Assembly (NCBI RefSeq): GCF_000953135.1
Contig: NZ_LN614827.1
Coordinates: 3,829,501 to 3,893,500 of the forward strand
DNA from: Legionella fallonii LLAP-10
Lineage (GTDB): Bacteria; Pseudomonadota; Gammaproteobacteria; Legionellales; Legionellaceae
DNA length: 64,000 nucleotides
Direction of reading: 5' to 3'
The notes under the pieces were generated by a model that did no database searches, was not told the DNA's origin, and saw only the letters and a list, made by a program, of their open reading frames with translations. Of this stretch, positions 52,183 through 62,620 are shown piece by piece. Position numbers and translations under genes: made by a program. Position 1 is the stretch's first letter. Each line of letters opens with the position of its first letter.

Positions 52183-54774
52183 CTATTCGCTCTCCCCGGC
52201 CAAGCTCTTGCTGACAACTTCCCGTAGATCGCGAGACAGCTTCAATTTTGCTAATTTTTCTAACTGCTGTTTCATTAAGATCTGTCTAGGCTCATTATAA
52301 CTTTGCCAGCGAGTAAAAGGTGAAGCCAAGCGCGCAGCAATTTGCGAGTTCAGCTTATCTACCTTAACTAACATTTCCCCTAGAAAGGTATAGCCACTGC
52401 CATCAAGGGCATGGAAATTACGGTGATTGGCTAAACAAAAGGCGCCAACAATAGCACGTACTTTATTAGGATTTTTAATATTGAACGCCGGATGTTGTAG
52501 CAATTGTCTTACCTGTTCTAAAGTACCTGGTAATTTAGACGCGGCTTGGATTGCAAACCATTTATCTAAAACCAAGTCCTCTTTAGACCATTGCTTATAG
52601 AAATCTTCTATGGCTTGGGCGCGACTGGTGTTATCAGAACAGTTGGCCAATAGACCAAAACTTGACAGTTGATCGGTCATGGTTCGTCGAGCCGCAAATT
52701 GTTGTTTACAAATATCTATAGTTACCGCTTCATTGGCTTGCATCATTAAACATAAGCAGGTAGAACGCAACCCTCTGTGCTCATAGTCTTTATAATCCTC
52801 GTATTGTTCCTCATCTCGCCATAATTGTTCGTAGACTTGTTTTAATTGGGGAAACAAACTTAATCCTAATTGTTTAGCAAAATAATCACGTACTTCCTCA
52901 ACAAGAGTTACATCAATCAAATCCATGGTTGCGGCAACTTCCTCAAAACCAGGAGGAGAAATTAACTCATCGCGCAAATCAGTGTCTAGAGACTCGTCTA
53001 ATAAGATGTATTTGAAAGCAGAAATCAGTGCTTCTGGAATGTGCCATTTCTCTTTGGGTGAGCGCAAGCAGTCAACTAAACAGTTAAGCACTAAACGCTG
53101 GCCCGCGTCCCATTTAGCATAACCATCAGTTTCATAGCGTAATAAGAACAAAAGCTCATCTTGACTCAGCTCATACTTTAAGCGAATTGGAGCGGAAAAT
53201 TCTCGTAAAACAGAAACTACGGGCCGCTCGCTTAGATCATTAAAAACAAACTTCTGCTCACTTTCTTTTAACTCTACAAGCTCCCTACCAATTGCCATCT
53301 GTTGGCCTTTAGAATCAAATAATGCGATACGGATAGGTATGTGGAAAGGTTTTTTCTCCAGGCCATCAGGAGTTCGTGGACAACTTTGCTGCATAGTTAA
53401 TGTTAAACTACCGCCCGTATAATCACTCTCCACTTGAACCACTGGAGTGCCGGCTTGACTATACCAAAGTTTGAATTGGGCCAAATCAACGTTATTAGCA
53501 TCCTCCATAGCAGCAACAAAATCATCAATAGTCACCGCCTGACCATCATGCCGTTCGAAATACAAATCCATTCCTCGTCTAAATCCCTCTTTTCCGAGCA
53601 AAGTATGTTGCATACGAATAACTTCAGCTCCTTTACTGTAAATAGTTGCCGTATAGAAGTTATTAATTTCCTGATAAGACTCGGGTCTGACTGGATGTGC
53701 CATAGAACCTGCGTCCTCAGGAAACTGCGCATTACGTAAACCATCTACATCAGCAATCCTATAAACATCTCGTGAGTTCATATCCCGAGAGAACTCTTGG
53801 TCACGGAATACGGTTAATCCTTCTTTTAAACTAAGTTGAAACCAGTCGCGACAAGTGACTCTATTGCCCGTCCAATTATGAAAATACTCATGAGCAACTA
53901 CACTTTCAACACCAACATAGTCATCATCAGTTGCTGTATCAGGACGAGCCAGAATGTATTTGGAATTAAAAATATTTAACCCTTTATTTTCCATTGCGCC
54001 CATATTGAAATCACTGACCGCAACTATCATAAAAATATCTAGGTCATATTCCCGGCCATAGACTTCCTCATCCCAACGCATTGCTTTTTTTAATGATTCC
54101 ATGGCAAAAGAACATTTATCTTCATTGCCAGGCTCAACGTAAATACGTAAATCGACTTTTCGTCCGGAGGCGGTTATGAATTCATCCATCATGCAGGCTA
54201 AACTTCCAGCGACTAAAGCAAACAAATACGACGGCTTCTTAAAAGGATCTTGCCATACTACCCAATGACGCCCCTCAACAGTCTCGCCGGAGTCGATTAA
54301 ATTCCCATTGGATAAAAGAATAGGATAATGCTTTTTATCCGCTGAAATACGAGTCGTGTATTTTGCCAATACATCAGGTCTATCTAGAAAATAAGTAATT
54401 CGCCTAAACCCTTCTGCCTCGCACTGAGTGCAAAATAAATGATTGGAACGATAAAGTCCTGATAACTCTGTATTATCTTGTGGGCGAATACGAGTCACTA
54501 TCTCAAGAATCATCTCATCGGGGCAGCGCTCTATCATCAGATCATCCCCATCCAGGGTATATGCTGATGGCTCTAACTCTACCCCATTCATATGGATACT
54601 GATTAACTCCAACTCATCGCCATAAAGACGCAGAGCGCCTTCATGTTGACGAATTAGCCTTATTTTACTGTTTACCAAAGCATGGTCATCATACAAATCA
54701 AAATTCAAATCTACAGTGTCTATGCTAAAAGCAGGAGGCTGATAATTTTTCAAATAAATAGTCGTGTCAGGCAT
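52183..54774 (-). CDS. pepN: Aminopeptidase N
   Basis: An 863-residue M1-family zinc aminopeptidase that releases N-terminal residues from peptides in the cytosol. The GAMEN exopeptidase motif is at 259-263, the zinc motif HEYFH at 295-299 and the third ligand Glu318. The helical C-terminal domain continues to the end, typical of the gammaproteobacterial PepN (about 870 residues). It complements the peptide uptake suggested by the POT gene. Confidence 0.97.
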   Translation of the reverse strand: MPDTTIYLKNYQPPAFSIDTVDLNFDLYDDHALVNSKIRLIRQHEGALRLYGDELELISIHMNGVELEPSAYTLDGDDLMIERCPDEMILEIVTRIRPQDNTELSGLYRSNHLFCTQCEAEGFRRITYFLDRPDVLAKYTTRISADKKHYPILLSNGNLIDSGETVEGRHWVVWQDPFKKPSYLFALVAGSLACMMDEFITASGRKVDLRIYVEPGNEDKCSFAMESLKKAMRWDEEVYGREYDLDIFMIVAVSDFNMGAMENKGLNIFNSKYILARPDTATDDDYVGVESVVAHEYFHNWTGNRVTCRDWFQLSLKEGLTVFRDQEFSRDMNSRDVYRIADVDGLRNAQFPEDAGSMAHPVRPESYQEINNFYTATIYSKGAEVIRMQHTLLGKEGFRRGMDLYFERHDGQAVTIDDFVAAMEDANNVDLAQFKLWYSQAGTPVVQVESDYTGGSLTLTMQQSCPRTPDGLEKKPFHIPIRIALFDSKGQQMAIGRELVELKESEQKFVFNDLSERPVVSVLREFSAPIRLKYELSQDELLFLLRYETDGYAKWDAGQRLVLNCLVDCLRSPKEKWHIPEALISAFKYILLDESLDTDLRDELISPPGFEEVAATMDLIDVTLVEEVRDYFAKQLGLSLFPQLKQVYEQLWRDEEQYEDYKDYEHRGLRSTCLCLMMQANEAVTIDICKQQFAARRTMTDQLSSFGLLANCSDNTSRAQAIEDFYKQWSKEDLVLDKWFAIQAASKLPGTLEQVRQLLQHPAFNIKNPNKVRAIVGAFCLANHRNFHALDGSGYTFLGEMLVKVDKLNSQIAARLASPFTRWQSYNEPRQILMKQQLEKLAKLKLSRDLREVVSKSLAGESE

Positions 54775-54867
54775 GATAGTTGCTTTCCTTTAAAAAAAAC
54801 AATTAAGTTAATTGATTTATGTATAAAATTAATTTGAGAAGATACTATTTAGCTACTAGTTTAACTA

Positions 54868-54874
54868 CTATACT
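54868..54874 (+). promoter_or_regulatory. Sigma-S-like -10 of the prkA operon
   Basis: CTATACT, the extended -10 preferred by RpoS, lies 105 bases before the prkA start. The E. coli homologue yeaGH is known to depend on RpoS. The assignment is by consensus only. Confidence 0.4.
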
Positions 54875-54978
54875 AAGAAATAAAAGATGTAATTTTTTAC
54901 TTTTGTTTGGATAAGCGACTGTAAAAAATACAAAAACTAGTTCTATCCTTCTCAGGGATAAGTAAAAGGGGATGATAC

Positions 54979-56910
54979 ATGAATACTCAAGATTTTTTAG
55001 CAAGTTACACCAAACGCTTTGTTGATAACAAAGCAGAGGAGTTAAGTTTGGATGAGTACCTGGAGTTGTGCAAAAACGACCCTTCTGCTTACGCTAATCC
55101 TGCGGAACGCTTATTAATGGCCATTGGCGAGCCAGAAATGTTAGATACACGCCATGATCCCGTTTTATCACGTATTTTTTCAAATAAAATTATTCCACGT
55201 TACTCCGTTTTTAAAGAGTTTTATGGGATGGAAGAGCCTATAGAGCAAATCGTTGGCTTCTTAAAACATGCTGCTCAGGGATTAGAAGAAACAAAACAGG
55301 TACTTTACCTCCTAGGTCCTGTTGGTGGTGGTAAATCATCAATTGCTGAAAAACTAAAAGATTTAATGGAAAAAACACCATTTTATGCCATTAAAGGATC
55401 ACCAGTCTTTGAGTCCCCGCTCTCTTTATTTAATCCCGATGAAGATGGCGAATTATTAAAAGAACGCTTTGGTATTCCTACTCGTTATCTACGTTATTTA
55501 ATGTCCCCCTGGGCGGTAAAACGCTTACAAGAATTTAATGGCGACATTAGCCAATTCAAAGTCATTAAGGTAAAGCCCTCTCGTTTAAAACAAATTGCCA
55601 TCGCGAAGACAGAGCCGGGTGATGAGAATAACCAAGATATTTCATCTCTAGTCGGTAAAGTAGATATTCGAAAACTAGAAGAGTTTTCCCAGGATGATCC
55701 AGATGCCTACAGCTATTCTGGTGGACTTTGTCGCTCTAACCGTGGGCTCTTAGAGTTTGTGGAAATGTTTAAAGCTCCTATCAAGGTTCTGCATCCGTTA
55801 TTGACGGCTACTCAAGAAGGCAATTACAACGCAACCGAAGGATTATCTGCCATCCCGTTTGAAGGGATTATCTTGGCTCACTCGAACGAATCTGAGTGGC
55901 AAACGTTCAGAAACAACAAAAACAACGAGGCATTTATAGATAGAATCAATATAGTAAAAGTACCGTACTGTCTACGCGTCTCTGAAGAGATGAAAATTTA
56001 TCAGAAGCTCATCGATAACAGCTCCCTGGCCAATGCTCATTGCGCTCCAGGAACATTGGATATGTTAGCGCAATTCTCCGTATTGACTCGCTTAAAAGAA
56101 CCACAAAACTCCAGTATTTACTCTAAGATGCGTGTTTACAATGGTGAAAGTTTAAAAGATACAGATCCCAAAGCAAAATCCTATCAAGAATATAAGGATT
56201 TTGCAGGTGTAGATGAAGGGATGAGCGGAATATCCACTCGCTTTGCCTTTAAGATTCTTTCTAAAGTATTCAACTTTGATCACAGCGAGGTTGCAGCTAA
56301 TCCTGTGCATTTAATGTATGTTCTTGAGCGTCAAATTGAGCAAGAACAATTACCACAAGAGCAACATGAAAGCTACGTTACCTTTATCAAAGAATATCTA
56401 TCAACAAAATATGTTGAATTTATAGGCAAAGAAATTCAAACAGCTTATTTGGAATCCTATTCAGAATATGGGCAAAATATTTTTGACCGATACATTACTT
56501 ATGCAGATTTCTGGATACAAGATCAAGATTATAGAGATCCTGATACAGGAGAAATTTTTGATCGCGGCCTATTAAATCTAGAGCTGGAAAAAATTGAAAA
56601 ACCAGCAGGTATATCCAATCCTAAAGATTTCCGAAATGAAGTCGTTAATTTCGTCTTACGTGCCAGAGCAAATAATAGGGGTAAAAATCCGGTTTGGAAT
56701 AGTTACGAAAAATTAAAAACCGTCATTGAGAAGAAAATGTTTACTAATACCGAAGATTTGCTTCCTGTAATTTCTTTCAATGCCAAGGCTTCTGAAGATG
56801 ATAAGAAAAAGCATGAAGAGTTTATCTCTCGAATGGTGGAAAAAGGCTACACACGAAAACAAGTTCGGTTACTTTGTGAATGGTATTTGCGGGTTCGTAA
56901 ATCGCAATGA
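54979..56910 (+). CDS. prkA: PrkA-family AAA+ serine protein kinase
   Basis: A 643-residue protein (E. coli YeaG). The P-loop GPVGGGKS is at 113-120 within an AAA core, and the C-terminal half is the PrkA kinase-like domain. GGGGATG precedes the start. PrkA homologues act in stationary-phase and nitrogen or carbon stress responses. It heads the operon prkA-yeaH-spoVR, conserved in proteobacteria. A 159-base gap lies before yeaH. Confidence 0.95.
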   Translation: MNTQDFLASYTKRFVDNKAEELSLDEYLELCKNDPSAYANPAERLLMAIGEPEMLDTRHDPVLSRIFSNKIIPRYSVFKEFYGMEEPIEQIVGFLKHAAQGLEETKQVLYLLGPVGGGKSSIAEKLKDLMEKTPFYAIKGSPVFESPLSLFNPDEDGELLKERFGIPTRYLRYLMSPWAVKRLQEFNGDISQFKVIKVKPSRLKQIAIAKTEPGDENNQDISSLVGKVDIRKLEEFSQDDPDAYSYSGGLCRSNRGLLEFVEMFKAPIKVLHPLLTATQEGNYNATEGLSAIPFEGIILAHSNESEWQTFRNNKNNEAFIDRINIVKVPYCLRVSEEMKIYQKLIDNSSLANAHCAPGTLDMLAQFSVLTRLKEPQNSSIYSKMRVYNGESLKDTDPKAKSYQEYKDFAGVDEGMSGISTRFAFKILSKVFNFDHSEVAANPVHLMYVLERQIEQEQLPQEQHESYVTFIKEYLSTKYVEFIGKEIQTAYLESYSEYGQNIFDRYITYADFWIQDQDYRDPDTGEIFDRGLLNLELEKIEKPAGISNPKDFRNEVVNFVLRARANNRGKNPVWNSYEKLKTVIEKKMFTNTEDLLPVISFNAKASEDDKKKHEEFISRMVEKGYTRKQVRLLCEWYLRVRKSQ

Positions 56911-57069
56911 TGCCATAAGGTATAACACTTAGTGTGATGAGAAAGAGTCAGAGTTTCAGAGTTATTGATATTGTTTATTAAATTAAAAAATAACACAGGG
57001 CGGACGATTTTGTTCCCCCTGCTCTGACCCAAATAAACCTTACCCTGAGCAAGGTGTGGAGCTAAAATT

Positions 57070-58335
57070 ATGTCGCAATTGATAGATAGACGACAAAATG
57101 CAGGCAAAAAGAGTACGGTTAATCGTCAACGTTTTCTTCGCCGCTATAAAAATCAAATTAAACGCGCGGTGTCTGATGCCGTAGGGAAGCGCAGTATTAC
57201 GGAAATTGATCAAGGGGAACAAGTCACTATTCCCGCAAAAGACATTTCTGAACCTCAATTTCATCGTGGTCATGGCGGACAGATTGAACGTGTATTGCCT
57301 GGCAATGATAACTTCATTACTGGAGACCGTATAAAAAGACCTAGTGGCGGGGGAGCTGGAGGCGACGGAAGTAACGCGAGTAATAGTGGTGAAGGAGAGG
57401 ATAATTTTGTGTTTGAACTCTCCCGAGAAGAGTTTTTAGAAATTTATTTTGAGGATTTAGAGTTACCGGATTTGGTCAAAAAGGAATTAGCTCGTCTGAC
57501 TACTTATAAAACAGTCCGAGCAGGAGTATCCACCAGCGGGATTCCTAATAATATCAATGTACTGCGCTCCATGAAGCAAGCTACTGGCCGCCGAGTTGCC
57601 TTAGCCTCCCCTTATAAAAAGCAACTAAAAGATGCGGAAGTGGAATTAGCACAACTATTAGAATCTCCAGATCCTGATAATGTTGCTATTTCAAATTTGC
57701 GCAAACAAATTGAGTTTTTAAAAAAGAAGATTCAAACCGTCCCTTTTATAGATACCATAGATCTTAGATACAATCAGCGAGTACGTATTGCCGCCCCGTC
57801 TACGCAAGCAGTGATGTTTTGTGTGATGGATGTATCCGGCTCCATGGATGAAGCCAAGAAAGACATTGCCAAGCGCTTTTTTATCTTGCTTTACATGTTT
57901 TTGACGAAAAACTATGAAAAAATTGAGTTAGTGTTTATCCGTCACCATACTTCAGCGAAGGAAGTAGACGAAGAAGAATTCTTTTACTCCAGAGAAACTG
58001 GCGGTACCGTAGTGTCAAGCGCTTTAGAGTTATTACATACGATAATAGAAGCCCGTTATCCACCCCAAGCCTGGAATATCTACGTGGCTCAAGCATCGGA
58101 TGGTGATAATTGGAATGCCGATTCCCCTTATTGTCAGGAGTTGTTGCAAGAAAAAATTATGCCCCTACTCCAATATTTTGCTTATATAGAGATTATGCCT
58201 CGCCATCATCAAAGTTTATGGGAGGTCTATCAACAGATAAAAGAAAAACATCCTAATTTTGCCATGGAAAATATTGATACGGTAGCAGATATTTATCCAG
58301 TATTTCGCGAATTATTTAAAAGGAAAACCGTATGA
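57070..58335 (+). CDS. yeaH: YeaH/YhbH-family protein (DUF444, VWA-like)
   Basis: A 421-residue protein. The N-terminus is highly basic. A low-complexity Gly/Ser stretch lies at about 92-108. The von Willebrand A-like domain has MIDAS motif DVSGSMD with Asp254, Ser256 and Ser258. Its function is unknown; it is tied to PrkA and SpoVR by gene order. GGAG stands eight bases before the ATG, and the stop overlaps the spoVR start by four bases. Confidence 0.95.
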   Translation: MSQLIDRRQNAGKKSTVNRQRFLRRYKNQIKRAVSDAVGKRSITEIDQGEQVTIPAKDISEPQFHRGHGGQIERVLPGNDNFITGDRIKRPSGGGAGGDGSNASNSGEGEDNFVFELSREEFLEIYFEDLELPDLVKKELARLTTYKTVRAGVSTSGIPNNINVLRSMKQATGRRVALASPYKKQLKDAEVELAQLLESPDPDNVAISNLRKQIEFLKKKIQTVPFIDTIDLRYNQRVRIAAPSTQAVMFCVMDVSGSMDEAKKDIAKRFFILLYMFLTKNYEKIELVFIRHHTSAKEVDEEEFFYSRETGGTVVSSALELLHTIIEARYPPQAWNIYVAQASDGDNWNADSPYCQELLQEKIMPLLQYFAYIEIMPRHHQSLWEVYQQIKEKHPNFAMENIDTVADIYPVFRELFKRKTV

Positions 58336-59858
58336 AAAAGAAGCCATTATCAACTGGCGCTGAATGGACTTTTGAGTTAATACAGGCTTACGACCGTGAA
58401 ATAGCGCGTATTGCAAAAAGTTTTAAACTAGATACCTATCCCAATCAAATTGAAGTGATTACAGCCGAACAAATGATGGATGCTTATGCCTCCGTCGGTA
58501 TGCCTATAGGTTATCACCATTGGTCTTTTGGAAAACACTTCGTTGGCGTTGAAAAAAGTTATAAAAGAGGACAAATGGGCTTAGCCTATGAATTAGTGAT
58601 CAATTCAAATCCTTGTATTTCTTATTTAATGGAAGAAAATACCATAGCAATGCAAGCCCTAGTTATCGCTCATGCATGTTATGGCCATAATTCTTTTTTT
58701 AAGAATAATTACCTATTTAAGATGTGGACCTCCGCTGATGCAATCATCGACTACTTGGTTTTTGCTAAAAAATACATTAGTGACTGCGAAGAACGGCATG
58801 GTATTGATGAGGTAGAGGCAACTCTTGATGCCTGTCACGCATTGATGAATTATGGCGTGGACAGGTATAAGCACCCCGCCGCATTATCCATTCAGGAAGA
58901 AAAAATAAGACAACAAAACCGTGAAATTTATTTGCAATCACAAGTTAATGAATTATGGCGAACAATACCTCACAGCAAACAAGAAGGTACCAGTAAACCA
59001 AAATCACGTTTCCCAGCAGAGCCACAGGAAAATATTTTATATTTTATTGAAAAAAATGCTCCTTTATTAGAACCATGGCAAAGAGAAATTGTCCGTATTG
59101 TAAGAAAAATTGCCCAATATTTTTATCCCCAAGGCCAAACTAAAGTGATGAATGAGGGATGGGCATGTTTCTGGCATTACACCATCATGCATGCACTATA
59201 TGACGAAGGTCTAGTTACTGACGAATTTATGCTGGAAATCTTACAAAACCATACAAATGTCATTATGCAAGTACCTTATAACAGCCCTTATTATAATGGA
59301 ATTAATCCCTATACGTTGGGCTATCATATGATGCAGGACATCAAAAGGATTTGTGAAAACCCTACAGAGGAAGATAAGAAATGGTTCCCTTATTTAGCTA
59401 ATACTGACTGGCTAACTAGTCTTGATACTGCCATGCGTAATTTCAAAGACGAAAGTTTTATCGCGCAATATCTTTCTCCTAAATTAATCCGTGATTTAAA
59501 ATTATTCCATATCGTAGATGATGATCGTAGTCCAGAGTTATACATTAATGCCATACATGACGAATTAGGATATCAGAGCATTAGGGAGGCTCTATCCAGA
59601 CAATACAATCTAGGATATTTAGAACCAGATATTCAAATCTATTCAGTGGATCTGCAAGGTGATCGGTCTTTGACTTTAAGACATGCACAGCATAACTCAG
59701 TACCTTTAGGTGAAACAACGGCTGACGTGCTCAAACATCTTCATACCTTATGGCAATTTCCTGTTCGCTTACAGACAGTAAATTCAGAAAACAAGGTCAC
59801 TGAGGAGTTTGGTTGTCCTCCATTAGAGGGTAACAACGCAAGTAACCAAGAAATGTAA
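58332..59858 (+). CDS. spoVR: SpoVR family protein
   Basis: A 508-residue protein of the YcgB/SpoVR family. Conserved segments are MPIGYHHWSFGKHF near residue 56, VIAHACYGHNSFFKNN and MNEGWACFWHYTIM. The histidine-rich conserved motifs suggest metal binding, but this is not proven. It starts with ATG overlapping the yeaH stop, so it is coupled. Its role is in sporulation in Bacillus and in stress or cell-wall processes in other bacteria. Confidence 0.95.
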   Translation: MKKKPLSTGAEWTFELIQAYDREIARIAKSFKLDTYPNQIEVITAEQMMDAYASVGMPIGYHHWSFGKHFVGVEKSYKRGQMGLAYELVINSNPCISYLMEENTIAMQALVIAHACYGHNSFFKNNYLFKMWTSADAIIDYLVFAKKYISDCEERHGIDEVEATLDACHALMNYGVDRYKHPAALSIQEEKIRQQNREIYLQSQVNELWRTIPHSKQEGTSKPKSRFPAEPQENILYFIEKNAPLLEPWQREIVRIVRKIAQYFYPQGQTKVMNEGWACFWHYTIMHALYDEGLVTDEFMLEILQNHTNVIMQVPYNSPYYNGINPYTLGYHMMQDIKRICENPTEEDKKWFPYLANTDWLTSLDTAMRNFKDESFIAQYLSPKLIRDLKLFHIVDDDRSPELYINAIHDELGYQSIREALSRQYNLGYLEPDIQIYSVDLQGDRSLTLRHAQHNSVPLGETTADVLKHLHTLWQFPVRLQTVNSENKVTEEFGCPPLEGNNASNQEM

Positions 59859-59872
59859 ACACCAAGAGGTTC

Positions 59873-59931
59873 CACCTGTTTTTTGCTGTGCCATTTTGCT
59901 GGGGTTCTTCAGCTATTGCGCAGAACAGGTG
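59873..59931. repeat. Inverted repeat after spoVR
   Basis: CACCTGTT (59873-59880) and AACAGGTG (59924-59931) are perfect 8-bp arms with a 43-base loop between convergent spoVR and the cation transporter. The spacer 59859-60056 contains no convincing gene. Confidence 0.35.
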
Positions 59932-60056
59932 TTCAGAAACAAAAAACACTGAAAATATCAGAAATCTCCTTAATGGAAATAGAAACTTTAACACAAAGAC
60001 TCGAAGAGCCTAAAATTGACGACTTAAGCGAAACTGGTCGAAACCTATTAGGCTTG

Positions 60057-60971
60057 CTAAATCCAACGATCATTGGCAGTAAACACTATAGTTAACCAAC
60101 GCTGCGGGCTCTCTCCCCCCAAAGCGGACGCTATTTCATGACGAATTACATCCAATGATTCAACGCTGGAGATTGGGTATTCAGGCGGTACTACAATATG
60201 AATTTCAATAAACTGTGCCCGTCCAATTTTGGCGACGTAGCTTGAATAAGTCTTAAATTCATATCGTATGATGAGATCATCTAAAAAGAGCCTTACTTTC
60301 TCATCAAGACTGAATGGAGCGATGAGAAAAATATCGCGCATTGCATTACGTACTGTAGACATGGGCACAAAAAACAAAAAGGTCGACATGATAGCTAAGA
60401 CGAAGGGATCAACAAACGGAGTAAGGTGTTGGTATCGACTCCCTTCCATCAATTGGGCGATGGCAAATGCAACTAAAAGTGCTAATGAAATCGATCCTGA
60501 CATGAGCCAGCTATGGGCATCCAGTCTTAAAAACTCAGAATTAATTTTTAGGTTTTTATGTCGCACATAACCATACATGCTTATTGATAATACGGCCATA
60601 AATGAGGCAACAATAAGCGCTATGTCGAAATTCATTTCTCTTCCACCAGACAATATACTGCCAATGGCATTTATTAAAGCATAGGCTGAAACCAAGATAA
60701 GTATACTGCCGTTAAAGACTAATACCATTGGTTCAACATGCCAATAGCCATATTGAAATCGGCGATTACCTTCACTGGTTAAAAGTCGGGTAACTAAGAA
60801 TGCGAGAACGGACATGACTGCATCAATCATATCAAACATACCATCAAACACGATGGCTAATGATCCAGAGAGCAGGCCATAGACAATACCTATCAGTGAT
60901 AAAAAGCAGGTCACCACTATTGATATTTTTAGAACGCGTTGTTCAACCACTCCCTCAGTGATATTTGTCAA
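60057..60971 (-). CDS. Cation diffusion facilitator transporter
   Basis: A 304-residue CDF-family membrane protein. Six hydrophobic segments fill residues 12-210. The first metal site is represented by DGMFDMIDA in helix 2 (Asp pairs). The phrase RRFQYGYWHVEPM is typical of the family. The C-terminal cytosolic domain (about 215-304) is shortened and ends in SPQRWLTIVF. The metal (Zn, Fe or Mn) cannot be decided. It is divergent from dbpA. Confidence 0.85.
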   Translation of the reverse strand: MTNITEGVVEQRVLKISIVVTCFLSLIGIVYGLLSGSLAIVFDGMFDMIDAVMSVLAFLVTRLLTSEGNRRFQYGYWHVEPMVLVFNGSILILVSAYALINAIGSILSGGREMNFDIALIVASFMAVLSISMYGYVRHKNLKINSEFLRLDAHSWLMSGSISLALLVAFAIAQLMEGSRYQHLTPFVDPFVLAIMSTFLFFVPMSTVRNAMRDIFLIAPFSLDEKVRLFLDDLIIRYEFKTYSSYVAKIGRAQFIEIHIVVPPEYPISSVESLDVIRHEIASALGGESPQRWLTIVFTANDRWI

Positions 60972-61147
60972 AGTTATCTCCTAGCTATTAATCGGTTGAG
61001 GTATTTAATTTTAGCTCTATAGGCATTCCAGGGTCTTCCAAATATTAGAATTTCATTTTCAATAAACCCGGAATAAAAATAAATTGATTCAAAATTGAAC
61101 TAAAAAATGTTAATCTACACCCTTATTATAAAACAGAAGCGCTCGCA

Positions 61148-62554
61148 ATGATTCAATCCACACTAACTAATCAACAATTATCATTCTCCCAGCTGCCTTT
61201 GCGCCAAGAATTAATAAAGAGTCTCGATTCTTTAAATTATGAAAACATGACTCCCATCCAAATGCAAAGTCTTCCAATAATTCTTAATAATGAGGATATT
61301 ATTGCTCAGGCAAAAACAGGAAGTGGAAAGACAGCTGCTTTTGGTTTGTCCTTATTAAATAATTTAAAGATTTCGTTTTTTGCAGTACAGGGACTGATTC
61401 TTTGTCCTACCCGTGAACTGGCAGAACAAGTCAGCCAAGCAATCCGTCGATTAGCCTGTTTGATGTCTAATGTTAAAATTATTAATTTGTCCGGTGGTAT
61501 ACCTATGAAACCTCAACTGGACTCATTAAGACATGGAGCTCATATAATTGTAGGAACACCGGGGAGAGTGCTTAAGCATTTAAAAAACACCTCCTTAGAC
61601 TTAACTCACCTGAGAACTTTAGTTTTAGATGAAGCAGACAGAATGCTGGATATGGGTTTTTTTGATGACATCACAAACATTATTTCTGCTTGCCCAAAAC
61701 AACGCCAAACCTTACTTTTTTCTGCCACCTATCCTGAGGAAATCAAACAACTGTCAAAACAGTTCATGTTCAACCCCAAAGAAGTCCTTATTGCAACCCC
61801 TCATACTGAAATTGATATCGAACAACGTTTTTATGAAGTAACAAAACAATCCCAGAAATTTTCTTTATTGAAATCAATACTGTTGCAGTTTAAACCAGTT
61901 TCGACGTTAATCTTCTGTAATACCAAACAACAAACGGTGGATGTGACGGACGAACTCATTCATGAAGGCTTTAGTGCCATCGCTTTAAATGGGGATATGG
62001 AACAAGTAGATCGCGATCTGGCTGTCTTGCGTTTTGCCAACCAAAGTTGTTCAATCTTGGTCGCCACTGACGTTGCAGCACGAGGTCTTGATATTAAGGA
62101 GCTTTCGGCAGTTATTAATTTTGATCTCGCTTTTGATCATGATGTCCATGTTCATCGTATCGGCCGAACCGGACGGGCTGGGAATAAAGGCCTCGCTTTT
62201 AGCATTACAACACCGGCAGATGCGCAACGAATTTGCGCTATAGAAGATAATCTGCCACACCCTATTCTCTGGGGAAACGCTAATGAATTTGCAAACAACC
62301 ACTCAACCAGATTAGTGCCAGAAATGGTTACCCTATGCCTCGCCTCTGGTAAAAGAGATAAAATTCGACCAGGAGATATTCTTGGCGCATTGATCAAAGA
62401 TGCAGGGTTAGCTGGAAACACTATTGGCAAAATTAACATCACGGCCATGCACTCCTATGTTGCAATTCACCGCAGCCATGCCGACAAGGCACAGCAATAT
62501 TTGCAAAATGGAAAATTGAAAGGACGCAAGATTAATGTTCGTAAAATTAGTTAA
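61148..62554 (+). CDS. dbpA: DEAD-box RNA helicase DbpA
   Basis: A 468-residue ATP-dependent helicase. The Q motif precedes AKTGSGKT (55-62). DEAD is at 161-164 and SAT starts at 192. ARGLD and HRIGRTGRAG occur in the second RecA lobe. The C-terminal 75 residues form the DbpA RNA-binding fold (RPGDILGALIKDAG, IGKINI, SYVAIHR), which binds hairpin 92 of 23S rRNA during 50S assembly. This tail separates it from other DEAD proteins. Confidence 0.95.
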   Translation: MIQSTLTNQQLSFSQLPLRQELIKSLDSLNYENMTPIQMQSLPIILNNEDIIAQAKTGSGKTAAFGLSLLNNLKISFFAVQGLILCPTRELAEQVSQAIRRLACLMSNVKIINLSGGIPMKPQLDSLRHGAHIIVGTPGRVLKHLKNTSLDLTHLRTLVLDEADRMLDMGFFDDITNIISACPKQRQTLLFSATYPEEIKQLSKQFMFNPKEVLIATPHTEIDIEQRFYEVTKQSQKFSLLKSILLQFKPVSTLIFCNTKQQTVDVTDELIHEGFSAIALNGDMEQVDRDLAVLRFANQSCSILVATDVAARGLDIKELSAVINFDLAFDHDVHVHRIGRTGRAGNKGLAFSITTPADAQRICAIEDNLPHPILWGNANEFANNHSTRLVPEMVTLCLASGKRDKIRPGDILGALIKDAGLAGNTIGKINITAMHSYVAIHRSHADKAQQYLQNGKLKGRKINVRKIS

Positions 62555-62620
62555 ATGTCCCAGTCAGAGTCATTAATCTATGCCTTCATTAGGAGCCGTT
62601 GCCGGCTCTGTTATAAGAAT

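Noticed and set aside
56911..57107. Small antisense frame across the prkA-yeaH gap
   Set aside because: It overlaps both real genes, has no ribosome binding site and its translation resembles nothing known.
59883..60095. 70-codon frame after spoVR
   Set aside because: It overlaps the end of the cation transporter gene, lacks a ribosome binding site and shows no protein-like conservation by eye.
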